DNA of 64,000 nt from Nostocales cyanobacterium HT-58-2 (GTDB taxonomy: Bacteria; Cyanobacteriota; Cyanobacteriia; Cyanobacteriales; Nostocaceae): positions 7,691,501 through 7,755,500 of the forward strand of contig CP019636.1 of NCBI GenBank assembly GCA_002163975.1, written 5' to 3'. Of the stretch, positions 48,235-57,864 are shown piece after piece (position 1 is the first letter of the stretch; every line of letters starts with the position of its first letter). Both the position numbers and the translations under genes were made by a program. Below the pieces are notes generated by a model, which worked only from the letters and a program-made list of their open reading frames with translations, searched no databases and was not told the origin of the DNA.

Positions 48235-49457
48235 TAGTTACTCTAGCGATCAATGGGCTTATCATCTAAATTTCCTAAATTCGTCGTTAGGCTTTTCTTG
48301 CCCAACATTAAACTATCAAAATTCTTATAAAATTAATATATCTTTACAAGAAAAATAATTTATTCATCTTTACTGTCTGTATATTAGACAACAATTTGCT
48401 TTCCTTCACATTGCAAATAATTTGCAATTAGCAACAGAAAACTTGAGTCCAAAGAACAGCTATTGAGTTATTGAGCTATTATTCTCCCCACCTGACTTAA
48501 ACTGGAGCCCTAAGTCTTGAGTATCTTTACTTTCTTTTAGCCACATGAACTTAGGAGTTTGTATCTGTGTGTGAATGGTATAACTGCTCACGAAATGACT
48601 GTTCAATGCTTACAGCTCTAGGATTGATAGACTCTCAATACGTTTAAATGAGTTAATTTCAGCAGAATAGTGAAGATATTTTCAGAGTTTTATGAGTAAT
48701 TGTTCTTAATTGGCTGAATTCCTTTTAATTTACTCTTCATGAATTCAACTACGAATTAATTTACAAAGTCATCTGTCAAAAGAAATACCCTCATTTTTGA
48801 ATGAGTATTTACAATATTTTAACATCTATCTAAAGATATAGAATTTGCACATCGTGTTAGTGATCATGACAACAAAACTTTAACTTAATGGAGTTATCTA
48901 ATCGCAAAATTACTACAATACCTATTATTTTTTAAACAAATAAGTTAGAATATTAAAATTTTATTAAAAACACAATATTCATTGGTTGTAAAGGCATTCT
49001 CTACTACTTATCCTTGGTTTTTCTTAGAGCAGTGACTTTTTTTGTATAGATGTAAACCAAGGAAGAGAAAAAAGCTAAAAACAGATCGTAATCTGCCTAA
49101 AGGTAGAAAAAAGTTATTTCAAAGTTATTTCAACGAGCTAAGTCAGCATTTTTTTTAGTACAAACAACAGCAAAAAAATTGACAACCCAATCAAAAGATT
49201 CTTCATTGCAGCAACGTATGTAGCTTCTGTAGTCTTGTTTCCATAAGCACAATCTAAATTCTTTGACTCCTACCATACGAGTTTTTTTACTAGCAAAGAA
49301 GCGGTAAATCACTACTCCCAGTGTTCGTCAAACTGGGTCAAAAGTAGCAGGAGAAACTCAGACTTTGGCATTCCACGTACTTAAGACTGTGAGTGCAAAG
49401 GCAGCTTGAGTAAGCTAACTGGCACCCTCTCCAATAATCAGGGAGTTTGTAGACGCA
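48235..49457. other. 1.22-kb divergent control region between kinase gene and scyA
   Basis: Strongly AT-rich and without any supported gene. It must contain the promoters of both the two-component operon and the scytonemin operon. A tandem 11-mer (49111-49132) about 330 bp before scyA is the only repeat noted. No hairpin or known binding box was recognised. Confidence 0.5.
49111..49132 (+). promoter_or_regulatory. Tandem 11-bp direct repeat upstream of scyA
   Basis: AAGTTATTTCA occurs twice in direct succession (49111-49121 and 49122-49132). Direct repeats at one helical turn are the kind of target bound by AraC-type regulators, and such a regulator is encoded next door. The link is inference only; the sequence is AT-rich and could occur by chance. 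Confidence 0.3.
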
Positions 49458-51359
49458 ATGAGCGAAAACTATACTCAGATAACATCTCAGATAGGCGATC
49501 AGCCATATGAGGTATACCAACCAAATGGCTGTGTACAGTCAGAGCCAGTTGGTTGCACTCACCATTTTGAAGACCAGCCTAACACCCACTCAAATACCAC
49601 GCCTGTTGTGAAAGAACAAATACAGCGATCGCTAACGGTTGCAGATGCGATCGCCCAAATGATGGAAGATTTGGGAGTCAACTGTGCCTTTGGTGTTAAC
49701 GGAGGCGCGATGGCAGGTCTTTGGGGATCGCTATCGAATAGCCTCTTACAAGTGTTGAACTTTCGTCATGAAGCAGGAGCTGCTTTTGCAGCAGCCGAAG
49801 CTTACTTTGCGACTAGTCGTCCTTGTGTCGTGTTTACAACAGCTGGACCAGGTATTACCAATGCTTTAACTGGGTTGTTTGCTGCTAGAGGTGAAGGTGC
49901 AAAAGTGATTTTGCTCTCAGCTTGCACCTCCTCCCCGCAGCGCGGACGGTGGGCTATACAAGAAACCAGCACCGACACTCTGCCAACCGAGGGAATATTC
50001 ACCTCAGGAGCGCTGTTCAACTATGCTACCACTGTGGAAAGTGCTGCACAACTCCCACAGATTTTTCGCAAACTTGCTCTTGGTCTGTCGCAACCAGGAG
50101 GTTTCGTTGCTCATTTGAGCATTCCTACTGCTGTACAAACAAGTCCACTTGATGATGTACCCTTGTTCCAAGGAATATATTGTTCTTTGGTAACACCAGA
50201 TCAAGAAACCATCATTAGAACTGCGCAATTGTTGTCAGAGGGACCGTTTGCCATTTGGGTGGGTTTTGGTGCTCGTAGTGCAGCAAAAGAAATTCTCCAA
50301 CTTGCCGAGAGAACCGGGGCAGCTGTCATGTGTTCACCTCGTGGCAAAGGCATTTTTCCCGAAGACCATCCTCAATTTGTAGGAGTCACAGGTTTGGGAG
50401 GTCATGCTTCTGTCATGACCTACATGCAACAGCAAACACCTCTACGCACACTTGTACTGGGAACACGCCTGAGCGAACCGACTTCTTTTTGGAATCCATT
50501 GCTTGTTCCTCCAGGAGGTTTTGTGCATGTAGATATCGACCCAACGGTACCAGGGGTAGCGTATTCACAAGCGGAAACCTTCGCTATCCAGTCGGATATC
50601 AAAGCATTTTTACAGGGGCTGTTGCAACACGATGATCTGTTAGCCAGCGCAGCGGTCACAGCTTTTTGGTTACCTCGTCCTGAAAAGGAGGCAATGCAAT
50701 CAGGTCCAGACTCTCCAGTCAGACCAGAGATATTGTTGGAGGCTATTCAAAAGGTCATTGTCCAGAATAGTGATGCTATAGTTTTGGCGGAGTGTGGTAA
50801 CTCATTCCTTTGGTCAACTCATCTCCTGCAATTTAGTCAACCACATCGTTACCGTATCAGTACCGGAGTTGGGGCAATGGGTCATGCTGCTGCGGGAGTC
50901 GTAGGAGCAGCTGTTGCACGTAATGGCAAAGCCGTTGCCATTGTTGGGGATGGAGCAATGCTCATGAATAATGAAATAAACACAGCTGTGAAATACCAGA
51001 TTCCTGCGGTTTGGATTGTCCTCAACGATGCCCGCTACAACATGAGCTACCAAGGTATGGCAATGTTGGGACTAAAAGGTGCGGATGCATTAATTCCAGA
51101 GGCAGACTTTGCCATGATTGCTCGCGGTATGGGAGCCGAAGGAATCCGCATCAATAAAGAAGACGATCTCGAAGCTGCACTAGAGCAAGCAATGGCAGCC
51201 AATGGTCCCATTGTTGTCGATGTTGTGATTAACGCAGATAGACGCGCACCATCTAAAGGACGCAATCAAGGTTTGGCATCACAAGGAGTCAAATCAACTC
51301 CAGTCCAAAAGACGGAATTGCATATGTCATTTCCACAAGTTTCATTTCCAAATGTCTAA
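49458..51359 (+). CDS. scyA: ScyA, ThDP-dependent acyloin-forming enzyme of scytonemin synthesis
   Basis: 633 residues, acetolactate-synthase-like. A 55-residue polar N-terminal extension is followed by the Pyr domain (VADAIAQMMEDLGVNCAFGVNGGAMAGLW, with catalytic Glu in FRHEAGAAFAAAEAY), the middle domain and the PP domain with the ThDP motif GDGAMLMNNEINTAVKYQIPAVWIVLNDARYNM. ScyA joins indole-3-pyruvate (from ScyB) and p-hydroxyphenylpyruvate into a beta-keto acid acyloin. It is the first gene of the cluster, divergent from the two-component genes as in Nostoc punctiforme. The C-terminal tail after RAPSKGR is low in conservation-like features. Confidence 0.93.
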   Translation: MSENYTQITSQIGDQPYEVYQPNGCVQSEPVGCTHHFEDQPNTHSNTTPVVKEQIQRSLTVADAIAQMMEDLGVNCAFGVNGGAMAGLWGSLSNSLLQVLNFRHEAGAAFAAAEAYFATSRPCVVFTTAGPGITNALTGLFAARGEGAKVILLSACTSSPQRGRWAIQETSTDTLPTEGIFTSGALFNYATTVESAAQLPQIFRKLALGLSQPGGFVAHLSIPTAVQTSPLDDVPLFQGIYCSLVTPDQETIIRTAQLLSEGPFAIWVGFGARSAAKEILQLAERTGAAVMCSPRGKGIFPEDHPQFVGVTGLGGHASVMTYMQQQTPLRTLVLGTRLSEPTSFWNPLLVPPGGFVHVDIDPTVPGVAYSQAETFAIQSDIKAFLQGLLQHDDLLASAAVTAFWLPRPEKEAMQSGPDSPVRPEILLEAIQKVIVQNSDAIVLAECGNSFLWSTHLLQFSQPHRYRISTGVGAMGHAAAGVVGAAVARNGKAVAIVGDGAMLMNNEINTAVKYQIPAVWIVLNDARYNMSYQGMAMLGLKGADALIPEADFAMIARGMGAEGIRINKEDDLEAALEQAMAANGPIVVDVVINADRRAPSKGRNQGLASQGVKSTPVQKTELHMSFPQVSFPNV

Positions 51360-51467
51360 TTAAGTCATTAATCATCGGTTATTAGTTGATGGTTATTGAC
51401 TTACAACTAATAACTCATGATTAACGACAAGTAACTAATCACTGATAAGGTGAGCGAGGAGACTAGG

Positions 51468-52526
51468 GTGAACCTTTTTGAAACCGTTACAGAAATGGGT
51501 CACGAACAGGTTCTTTTCTGTCATGGACAAGACCCAGATATCAAAGCAATCATCGCGATCCATGACACAAGTTTAGGACCTGCAATGGGGGCGACACGAC
51601 TGTGGCCCTATGCTACTGAGGAAGCAGCTTTACAAGACGCTCTTCGTCTCAGTCGCGGTATGACTTATAAAGCTGCTTGTGCTAATATTCCAGTCGGTGG
51701 AGGAAAAGCAGTTATTATTGCTCATCCTGAAAAGAAAACTGAAGACTTATTTAGAGCCTACGGACGTTTTGTTGAAAGTCTTAAAGGACGCTTTATTACA
51801 GGTCAAGATGTGAATCTGACCCCCGAAGATGTTAGAAAAATTAGCCAAGAAACGAAATATGTTGTGGGGGTGGAAGAAAGGTCTGGAGGACCAGCTCCTG
51901 TTACAGCATGGGGAGTTTTCTTGGGAATAAAAGCTGCTGTTGAGTTTAAATTGTATACTCAAGATCTCAAAGGATTTTCTGTTGCCATTCAAGGTTTAGG
52001 AAATGTCGGTCAAAATCTTTGCCGACACCTACACGAGCAGGGGGCAAAACTGTTTGTTAGTGATATCAGTCGCGAGAAAACAGAGCAAGTAAAACGTCTT
52101 TTTGGTGCAACTGTTGTAGAGCCAAACGAAATTTACTCTCTGGATGTAGATGTGCTTTCTCCTTGTGCTTTAGGTGGAATTCTCAATAGTGAAACAATCC
52201 CTCGCATTAAAGCTGCAATTATTGCTGGCGCTGCCAATAATCAGCTAGGAGTTGAGGCACTTCATAGTCAAATGCTGGCAGCAAAAGGAATTCTATATTG
52301 TCCTGATTACGTCATCAATGCTGGTGGGCTTATCAACGTTTATAACGAAATGATTGGCTACAACGAAGAAAAAGCTTTCAAGCAAGTCAATAACATTTAT
52401 GACACGCTGCTGGAAATTTTTGACAAAGCCCAAAAGCAGGGAATCACGACCAACGATGCTTCTAAGCAGTTGGCAGAAGAAAGAATCCTCAAAGCCAGAC
52501 ATCTCAAAACTATGGCTGCAGCATAA
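51468..52526 (+). CDS. scyB: ScyB, leucine-dehydrogenase-like tryptophan dehydrogenase
   Basis: 352 residues from the GTG at 51468, which has a GAGGAG ribosome binding site seven bases upstream; a GTG six codons earlier (51450) would include that site in the protein. The Glu/Leu/Phe/Val dehydrogenase signatures are intact: IPVGGGKAVIIAHP (catalytic Lys), TGQDVNLTPEDV, GPAPVTAWGVFLGIKAA and the NAD-binding GLGNVGQNLCRHL. ScyB oxidatively deaminates tryptophan to indole-3-pyruvate, and its product feeds ScyA. About 100 bp separate it from scyA. Confidence 0.93.
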   Translation: MNLFETVTEMGHEQVLFCHGQDPDIKAIIAIHDTSLGPAMGATRLWPYATEEAALQDALRLSRGMTYKAACANIPVGGGKAVIIAHPEKKTEDLFRAYGRFVESLKGRFITGQDVNLTPEDVRKISQETKYVVGVEERSGGPAPVTAWGVFLGIKAAVEFKLYTQDLKGFSVAIQGLGNVGQNLCRHLHEQGAKLFVSDISREKTEQVKRLFGATVVEPNEIYSLDVDVLSPCALGGILNSETIPRIKAAIIAGAANNQLGVEALHSQMLAAKGILYCPDYVINAGGLINVYNEMIGYNEEKAFKQVNNIYDTLLEIFDKAQKQGITTNDASKQLAEERILKARHLKTMAAA

Positions 52527-52537
52527 AGGAGTTATAA

Positions 52538-53494
52538 ATGGTCGTTGAAAGAAATACATTTGCAACCTCAGCTTATATTGCAACTTCTCCCCAGAGAGCT
52601 TATGAATACCTTTGTAATCTCAAAAACCTAGGTGAGTGGACGCTCTATAGCCGGATGCAAGAGCAAGTTGACGAAGATACCTGGATAGGGACTGCGTCTG
52701 GCTATCAAAGGAAACTGTATTATCATTTAAAAAGACTAGAGCACCCGCATTTTTACGGTATTGAGTGGCACTGCGGGTTAGAGTATCAAAAATATTATCA
52801 GGTTTACCCTGTCCTGCTTTTTTCTCCCGACTACATTGAACCGGGAACAGATGAAAAGGGTGTGTATTTACACTGGATCAGCTTTGTCGATCCAAAACGG
52901 CGTAGTCCCTTAATTATGGAGGGAATTCACACGGTACATACATCCGAGTGTCGTTCTCTCAAAGGGAATTTGGAACGCAAGGCTGGTTTGACTGCAGCAG
53001 CAAAAGGACGCTATTACATAGAAACCGACACCATTTATGTGAATGCCCCAATAGAGTTGGGAGTCGAGTTTTTGTCTGACCTCCAAAACATGGATGATTG
53101 GGCGCACTTGCTACGAGCAGATGGCGAAATTTCTGGTCAATCTGGAGAGTTTCGCGATGAATATGACCAAAAGATCAAAGTGACTCAGCGGCTACAACCT
53201 GTTAGCAAATGGTACTTGCTGGAGCACGAATTCTTTTACCCAGACTACGGATTTTATCAGCGCTCCCCAGTGCTACTTATCCCAGCGTCCTATGCTTTCG
53301 GTGACCCAGAAGCTCCTGGTTTTATCCAGCATCGGATTACGTTCTGGAAAGTTGGCGAGCAGTTGCCTCACGGCAAACTCCAAATCGAAGACTTTGGCTC
53401 AGAGAGCTTGAACATCAAACGTCTGTTAGAAGCTAAAGCTGGTAACTTAAATACTTTGGCTCAAGGTTTGAGCTATATGCCAAGTAGTCAGTAA
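52538..53494 (+). CDS. scyC: ScyC, cyclase of the scytonemin monomer
   Basis: 318 residues, made of two SRPBCC-like (polyketide cyclase fold) halves. Each opens with a similar pattern: YIATSPQRAYEYLCNLKNLGEWTLYSRM at about 13-40, and YVNAPIELGVEFLSDLQNMDDWAHLLRA at about 170-200. In the established pathway ScyC cyclises and decarboxylates the ScyA product to give the tricyclic ketone monomer. The gene starts 11 bp after scyB with AAGGAG spacing, so the three enzymes are co-expressed. Confidence 0.93.
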   Translation: MVVERNTFATSAYIATSPQRAYEYLCNLKNLGEWTLYSRMQEQVDEDTWIGTASGYQRKLYYHLKRLEHPHFYGIEWHCGLEYQKYYQVYPVLLFSPDYIEPGTDEKGVYLHWISFVDPKRRSPLIMEGIHTVHTSECRSLKGNLERKAGLTAAAKGRYYIETDTIYVNAPIELGVEFLSDLQNMDDWAHLLRADGEISGQSGEFRDEYDQKIKVTQRLQPVSKWYLLEHEFFYPDYGFYQRSPVLLIPASYAFGDPEAPGFIQHRITFWKVGEQLPHGKLQIEDFGSESLNIKRLLEAKAGNLNTLAQGLSYMPSSQ

Positions 53495-53520
53495 TCATTG
53501 GTAAGACCGAAGGATAAAGC

Positions 53521-54651
53521 ATGAAACTGGAGCAGCTCACTATTACATCATCTTTTGTGGTACTTGCCGATGGTCTTGACAATCCCAAAGGTCTGGGCTT
53601 TGGTCCTGATGGTAGTTTGTATGTGACAGAAGCAGGAACAGGGGGAGATGGGGCATCTATTCCATCACCTAGTGGTCAAGGTTTCTTACGTTATGGCACA
53701 AGTGGTGCGATCGCCAAAATTGAGAATGGTACAGCTAAACGTATAGTTACAGGGCTCCCTTCGTTAGCATTTCCAGATGGTAGCGGTGCCGCAGGACCTC
53801 ACGATATCAAATTTGATACTACAGGCAAGCCTTATGTTCTGATCGGGTATGCTGCTGATCCAGCTTTACGTGACACGACATTAGGTAACACTGACCTAGG
53901 AAAAATTATCAAACTCGACTTCAAGACAAATTCCTGGACCACTGTTGCTGATATAGCTAAGTATGAACTGACTCACAATCCCGATGGTAACGATGTTGTT
54001 AGTAATCCCTTAGCTTTTTTAATAGATGACGACAAGATTGTTGTTGTTGATCCGGGTGCCAACGACTTGCTGAGTGTGGGTATAGATGGGAGTCATTTGC
54101 AACATATTGCTGTTCTTCCTCAGCAAATACTCACTCATCCAATCTTCCCAGGTTCTAACTCCGAAAATTTTGACCGGGGACATGCGCCACCTCCCAATGC
54201 TTACCGTAATGCGCCACAATCGCAAATCACAATTCAATCAGTACCTACAGGTGTTGCTAAAGGTCCTGACGGTGCTTATTACATCACCACATTTACTGGT
54301 TTTCCTTTTCCAGAAGGTGAAGCAAAAATTTACCGAGTTGATGCCAATGGTCAACTCGCAGTATATGCCGATGATTTTACACAACTGATTGACTTAGCTT
54401 TCAATACTCAAGGCGACTTGTATGTATTGCAACACATGAACCAGTCAGGATGGAAAGGAAAGCCAGATGGAAGTCTAATCAAAATAGCACAGGACGGCAC
54501 TCGCACAACTCTCCTGAATGGTGATGGACTCGTGACCCCTAGTGCCATGACTATTGGTCCTGATAATGCTCTTTATGTGATAAACCGAGGCGGTTTGCCT
54601 GGAAAAGGGCAAGTTATAAAAATTGAAGATCCCAGTGCGATGGAGTTATGA
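53521..54651 (+). CDS. scyD: ScyD/ScyE family protein, ScyD
   Basis: 376 residues forming NHL-like beta-propeller repeats: ADGLDNPKGLGFGPDGSLYVTEAG, AAGPHDIKFDTTGKPYVLIGYAADP and PTGVAKGPDGAYYITTFTGFPFPEG. Unlike ScyE, encoded next, it has no signal peptide and no C-terminal anchor, so it should stay in the cytoplasm unless the true start lies elsewhere. No ATG upstream gives a signal. The family is known from scytonemin clusters; the function is unproven, but late steps in the periplasm have been proposed for ScyDEF. Confidence 0.9.
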   Translation: MKLEQLTITSSFVVLADGLDNPKGLGFGPDGSLYVTEAGTGGDGASIPSPSGQGFLRYGTSGAIAKIENGTAKRIVTGLPSLAFPDGSGAAGPHDIKFDTTGKPYVLIGYAADPALRDTTLGNTDLGKIIKLDFKTNSWTTVADIAKYELTHNPDGNDVVSNPLAFLIDDDKIVVVDPGANDLLSVGIDGSHLQHIAVLPQQILTHPIFPGSNSENFDRGHAPPPNAYRNAPQSQITIQSVPTGVAKGPDGAYYITTFTGFPFPEGEAKIYRVDANGQLAVYADDFTQLIDLAFNTQGDLYVLQHMNQSGWKGKPDGSLIKIAQDGTRTTLLNGDGLVTPSAMTIGPDNALYVINRGGLPGKGQVIKIEDPSAMEL

Positions 54652-54847
54652 CCACTGGATCACGAACCCAACACAGCAACGAGTTTCTTGCCACTTGGGT
54701 AACAAGCTTCAAGCTAACAATGCCAGTTCCTCTCAACCGGGAGGGACTATTGCGGTAGATGCTTGATTTCTATATCCCAGTCACTGGGAATTATGTTTCC
54801 GACACCGTACAACACTCCACAACTACCAACACTTGATTTAAATAAGT

Positions 54848-56224
54848 ATGAAATTCAAGTCATTTGCTCTTACATTTTTTTCCATTTGTGTTGCCACGAC
54901 TTGTGGAACGGAAGCAGCAAAAGCTGCATCACTGTCAGTAGTTGCTGATGGTTTGAATAACCCACGAAATTTTGACTGGGCTTCTGATGGCAGTATTTAT
55001 CTGACGGAGAGTGGTGCTGGAGGTGACGGAAACGGCGGAGCCAACTGCATACCATCACCCAGCGCTCAATATATTCCTTTGTGTTCTGGTAAGACTGGTA
55101 GCGTTGTCAAAATTACTCCTGATGGCCAGAAACAAGCTGTACTTCCGAATCTCACCTCCATAGCATTGGTACCTTCTGGGGAACAAGCTGCTGGTCCTGC
55201 AGACTGGAAATTTGATTCTAAAGGCAACGCTTATTTTTTAGTGGGTCTTGCTGGTGATCCAAACAACCGTGATACCGTGTTACAGTCCCCCGATCTTGGA
55301 AAATTATACAAAGTAGACTTAAGCACTGGTTCATTAACAACTCTTGCTGATTTTGCTCAGTATGAAGCCAAAAATAATCCCGATGGCACTGATTTGATTA
55401 GCAACCCCTATGCTTTCACAATCAAAGGCGACACTGCTTATGTCGTTGATGGAGGTGGGAATAGTATATATTCTGTAGATCTTAATGGTGGCGGTATCAA
55501 GAACGTAGCAGCGTTACCTGAGAAACCAATATCACCAAATAAACTACAATTCCCTACTCTTCCTGAGGGGATAACAGACCCAACAGGAGGTGCAGAACCA
55601 CCTCCAGGTTATACAATTGCTCCCAATGGTCTTCCTGTATCAAACCAATCGGTACCTACAGGCATCACAGTTGCTCCCGATGGCAGTTTGACAGTAAGTG
55701 AATACACTTACTTCCCTTATCCAGAAAATGAAGCACGTATCTTTAAAGTTGACCCTGATACTTTGCAAACACAGGTTCTTGCTGATGGCTTTACACAGCT
55801 GACTGGCGTGACCTACGACTCTGATGGCAATTTGTATGCCTTGCAACATATCAATCAGTCAGAATGGAAAGCTATTCAGCAGGGCGGTGTTATCACTGGT
55901 GATGTCAGTGGTTCTATCACCAAAATAGGCAAGGATGGTACTCGCGAAACTATCTGGAGTGGTAATGGGCTAGAGGCAGCTTCTGGACTATTTTTTGGTC
56001 CTGATGGTAATTTATACACCTCAAACCGCAGCCGACTTGTAGCAGGTGAACGAGGAGGACAACTCGTTAAGGTTGATATCAAATCTGGTAGTACCTCTGG
56101 TGGTGCAACAAAAGTCCCTGAACCTGCTTCTGTGATTGGTTTATTACTGGCTACTGCCGTAGGTGCAAAAGCAATGAAGCGCAAGCACCAGGAAGAGTTA
56201 CTAGCTAAGGTAGAAACTTTCTAA
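54848..56224 (+). CDS. scyE: ScyD/ScyE family protein, ScyE, with PEP-CTERM anchor
   Basis: 458 residues. A Sec signal peptide (MKFKSFALTFFSICVATTC, ending AAKA) leads into propeller repeats closely similar to ScyD (VVADGLNNPRNFDWASDGSIYLTESGAGGDG). The last 35 residues form a PEP-CTERM signal (KVPEPASVIGLLLATAVGAKAMKRKHQ): VPEP motif, hydrophobic helix and basic end. This predicts export and exosortase-dependent processing at the outer surface. It differs from ScyD by inserts such as NGGANCIPSPSAQYIPLCSG, which carry cysteines. Confidence 0.91.
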   Translation: MKFKSFALTFFSICVATTCGTEAAKAASLSVVADGLNNPRNFDWASDGSIYLTESGAGGDGNGGANCIPSPSAQYIPLCSGKTGSVVKITPDGQKQAVLPNLTSIALVPSGEQAAGPADWKFDSKGNAYFLVGLAGDPNNRDTVLQSPDLGKLYKVDLSTGSLTTLADFAQYEAKNNPDGTDLISNPYAFTIKGDTAYVVDGGGNSIYSVDLNGGGIKNVAALPEKPISPNKLQFPTLPEGITDPTGGAEPPPGYTIAPNGLPVSNQSVPTGITVAPDGSLTVSEYTYFPYPENEARIFKVDPDTLQTQVLADGFTQLTGVTYDSDGNLYALQHINQSEWKAIQQGGVITGDVSGSITKIGKDGTRETIWSGNGLEAASGLFFGPDGNLYTSNRSRLVAGERGGQLVKVDIKSGSTSGGATKVPEPASVIGLLLATAVGAKAMKRKHQEELLAKVETF

Positions 56225-56393
56225 GCCTTGTTTCTTGGTCAAGCCAAGGAACGCTTGAGAAAGAAGCTACTGCCTCCAAGAGAAAGCTGTGTTCCAAAAA
56301 CAAGGCAGTAGCTCAAATTTAAGTTTTCTAGACTTAGTTTGGGGACACCATAAACCCAGAAAAGAGTATAACTCATCACACAGGGTATTCATT

Positions 56394-57596
56394 ATGGGAC
56401 TAGTAAAAAATTTGTCAATTGCCTTAGTCACTGCCGGATTTATAGTTCTAGCAGCTGCTGCTCAAGCCAAGGCATCTTTAACCTTAGAATATGATCGCTC
56501 TATTGGTAGTCCTGGTTTTGCTCCTGGGCAACTGTTTGTTCCCCAAGGTATAGCAGTAGATAGCCAAGGGAATACCCTCATATCTAACGGACGCGGTGTT
56601 AACCCGGATGGTACTCCTAACTACAACGTCGGTAACAAAATTGAAATATTTAGTCCTAGTGGTCAGTATATTGGAGCAATTGGCTCCGGCGGCACAGGAC
56701 CCGGGCAGTTTGACGAGCCAACAACTGTAGACTTTAACCCAGTAACAGGGGATCTGTATGCAGGTGATGTTTACAACAACCGCATCAATCAATACGATTC
56801 TCAGGGTAACTTTATTAGATCCTTTGCAAATGGATCATTTACCCCTCTCAAAGAGGGTAGATTGTTCTTTGGACCATCTGGTGTGACATTTGACAAAGAT
56901 GGCAACGTGTACGTTGGTGATTTTAACGGCGAAAGAATCCTTAAATTCACACCAGACGGACAGCAAATTGGTGTCATTGGTGGCACCGAAGGCACTGCAC
57001 CTGGACAATTCCAAGGTGTAGCAGGTGTAAGAATTTCCCCAGTTAGTGGAAATATCTTTGTCGCTGACCAGTATAACAACCGCGTTCAAGTACTCGATCC
57101 AAATGGTAATCCTCTGTTGGCATTTGGTTCAACAGGTAGCGAACCTGGACAGCTTCTTCAGCCAATTGGCATCGAAGTGGACGACCAAGAGAATGTTTAT
57201 GTAGCTGATTCTATCAACAGCCGCGTTCAGGTATTCGATAAAAACGGTAACTTCTTGACTTCCTTCGGTGAAAATGCCCGCGATGCATCAGGTAACCCTG
57301 TACCGCCTCCAGCATTAACTGGTCCTCCTTTTGGCGACCCCCTCGACCTGGCTCCCGGCAGATTTAACTGGACGGGTGGCACAACTCTTAAAGATGGCAA
57401 GCTGTATGTTGGCGACTTTTTCCAAGGTCGTGTTCAAGTGTTAAATGTTGTCAAAGGTAGCACAACTGGCACAACTAAAGTACCCGAGTCTGCTTCAGTA
57501 TTAGGTTTAGGGTTATTGGGAGTTGGGGCTACTGCGACACGATTCCGGAAAAATCGGCAGTTAAAGATAGGAAAACTAGAAAAATCTCCTGTTTAG
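56394..57596 (+). CDS. scyF: ScyF, secreted NHL-repeat protein
   Basis: 400 residues from the ATG at 56394 (MGLVKNLSIALVTAGFIVLAAAAQAKA), a clear Sec signal; the frame extends 35 codons upstream without protein character. At least five NHL repeats follow (FVPQGIAVDSQGNTLISN, FDEPTTVDFNPVTGDLYAGDVYNNRI, FQGVAGVRISPVSGNIFVADQYNNRVQVLD and LLQPIGIEVDDQENVYVADSINSRVQVFD), forming a propeller. The C-terminus (KVPESASVLGLGLLGVGATATRFRKNR) is a PEP-CTERM-like anchor. It is the last gene of the scyA-F block, and a terminator-like stem follows. Confidence 0.92.
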   Translation: MGLVKNLSIALVTAGFIVLAAAAQAKASLTLEYDRSIGSPGFAPGQLFVPQGIAVDSQGNTLISNGRGVNPDGTPNYNVGNKIEIFSPSGQYIGAIGSGGTGPGQFDEPTTVDFNPVTGDLYAGDVYNNRINQYDSQGNFIRSFANGSFTPLKEGRLFFGPSGVTFDKDGNVYVGDFNGERILKFTPDGQQIGVIGGTEGTAPGQFQGVAGVRISPVSGNIFVADQYNNRVQVLDPNGNPLLAFGSTGSEPGQLLQPIGIEVDDQENVYVADSINSRVQVFDKNGNFLTSFGENARDASGNPVPPPALTGPPFGDPLDLAPGRFNWTGGTTLKDGKLYVGDFFQGRVQVLNVVKGSTTGTTKVPESASVLGLGLLGVGATATRFRKNRQLKIGKLEKSPV

Positions 57597-57641
57597 ACAG
57601 CCATAATTTTGCACATCCTCAATCTTAACCTGGTTTAGTCT

Positions 57642-57667
57642 CGTTCCCAGGCTATAACTTGGGAACG
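57642..57667 (+). terminator. Hairpin after scyF
   Basis: CGTTCCCA (57642-57649) pairs with TGGGAACG (57660-57667) around ten bases, followed by ATTTCCTAG. It lies 46 bp past the scyF stop and separates scyA-F from the ebo genes. The T-run is short, so read-through is possible. Confidence 0.6.
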
Positions 57668-57864
57668 ATTTCCTAGAAAACAGAAAACTTATTTCTAGCT
57701 AAAGCTGATAGTTCAAATCAATTTCACTTTAAGGTTTGCATTTTAGGGCGGCAGAGCAGCTTTGCAAGGCAAAATTATTTACAGCCTTTATTTATTGAAT
57801 TGGTATTTTCTCATGCTTGCCTAAAACTTTTTAAGCTTAATTCTTCATTACTCAATTCATTAAT

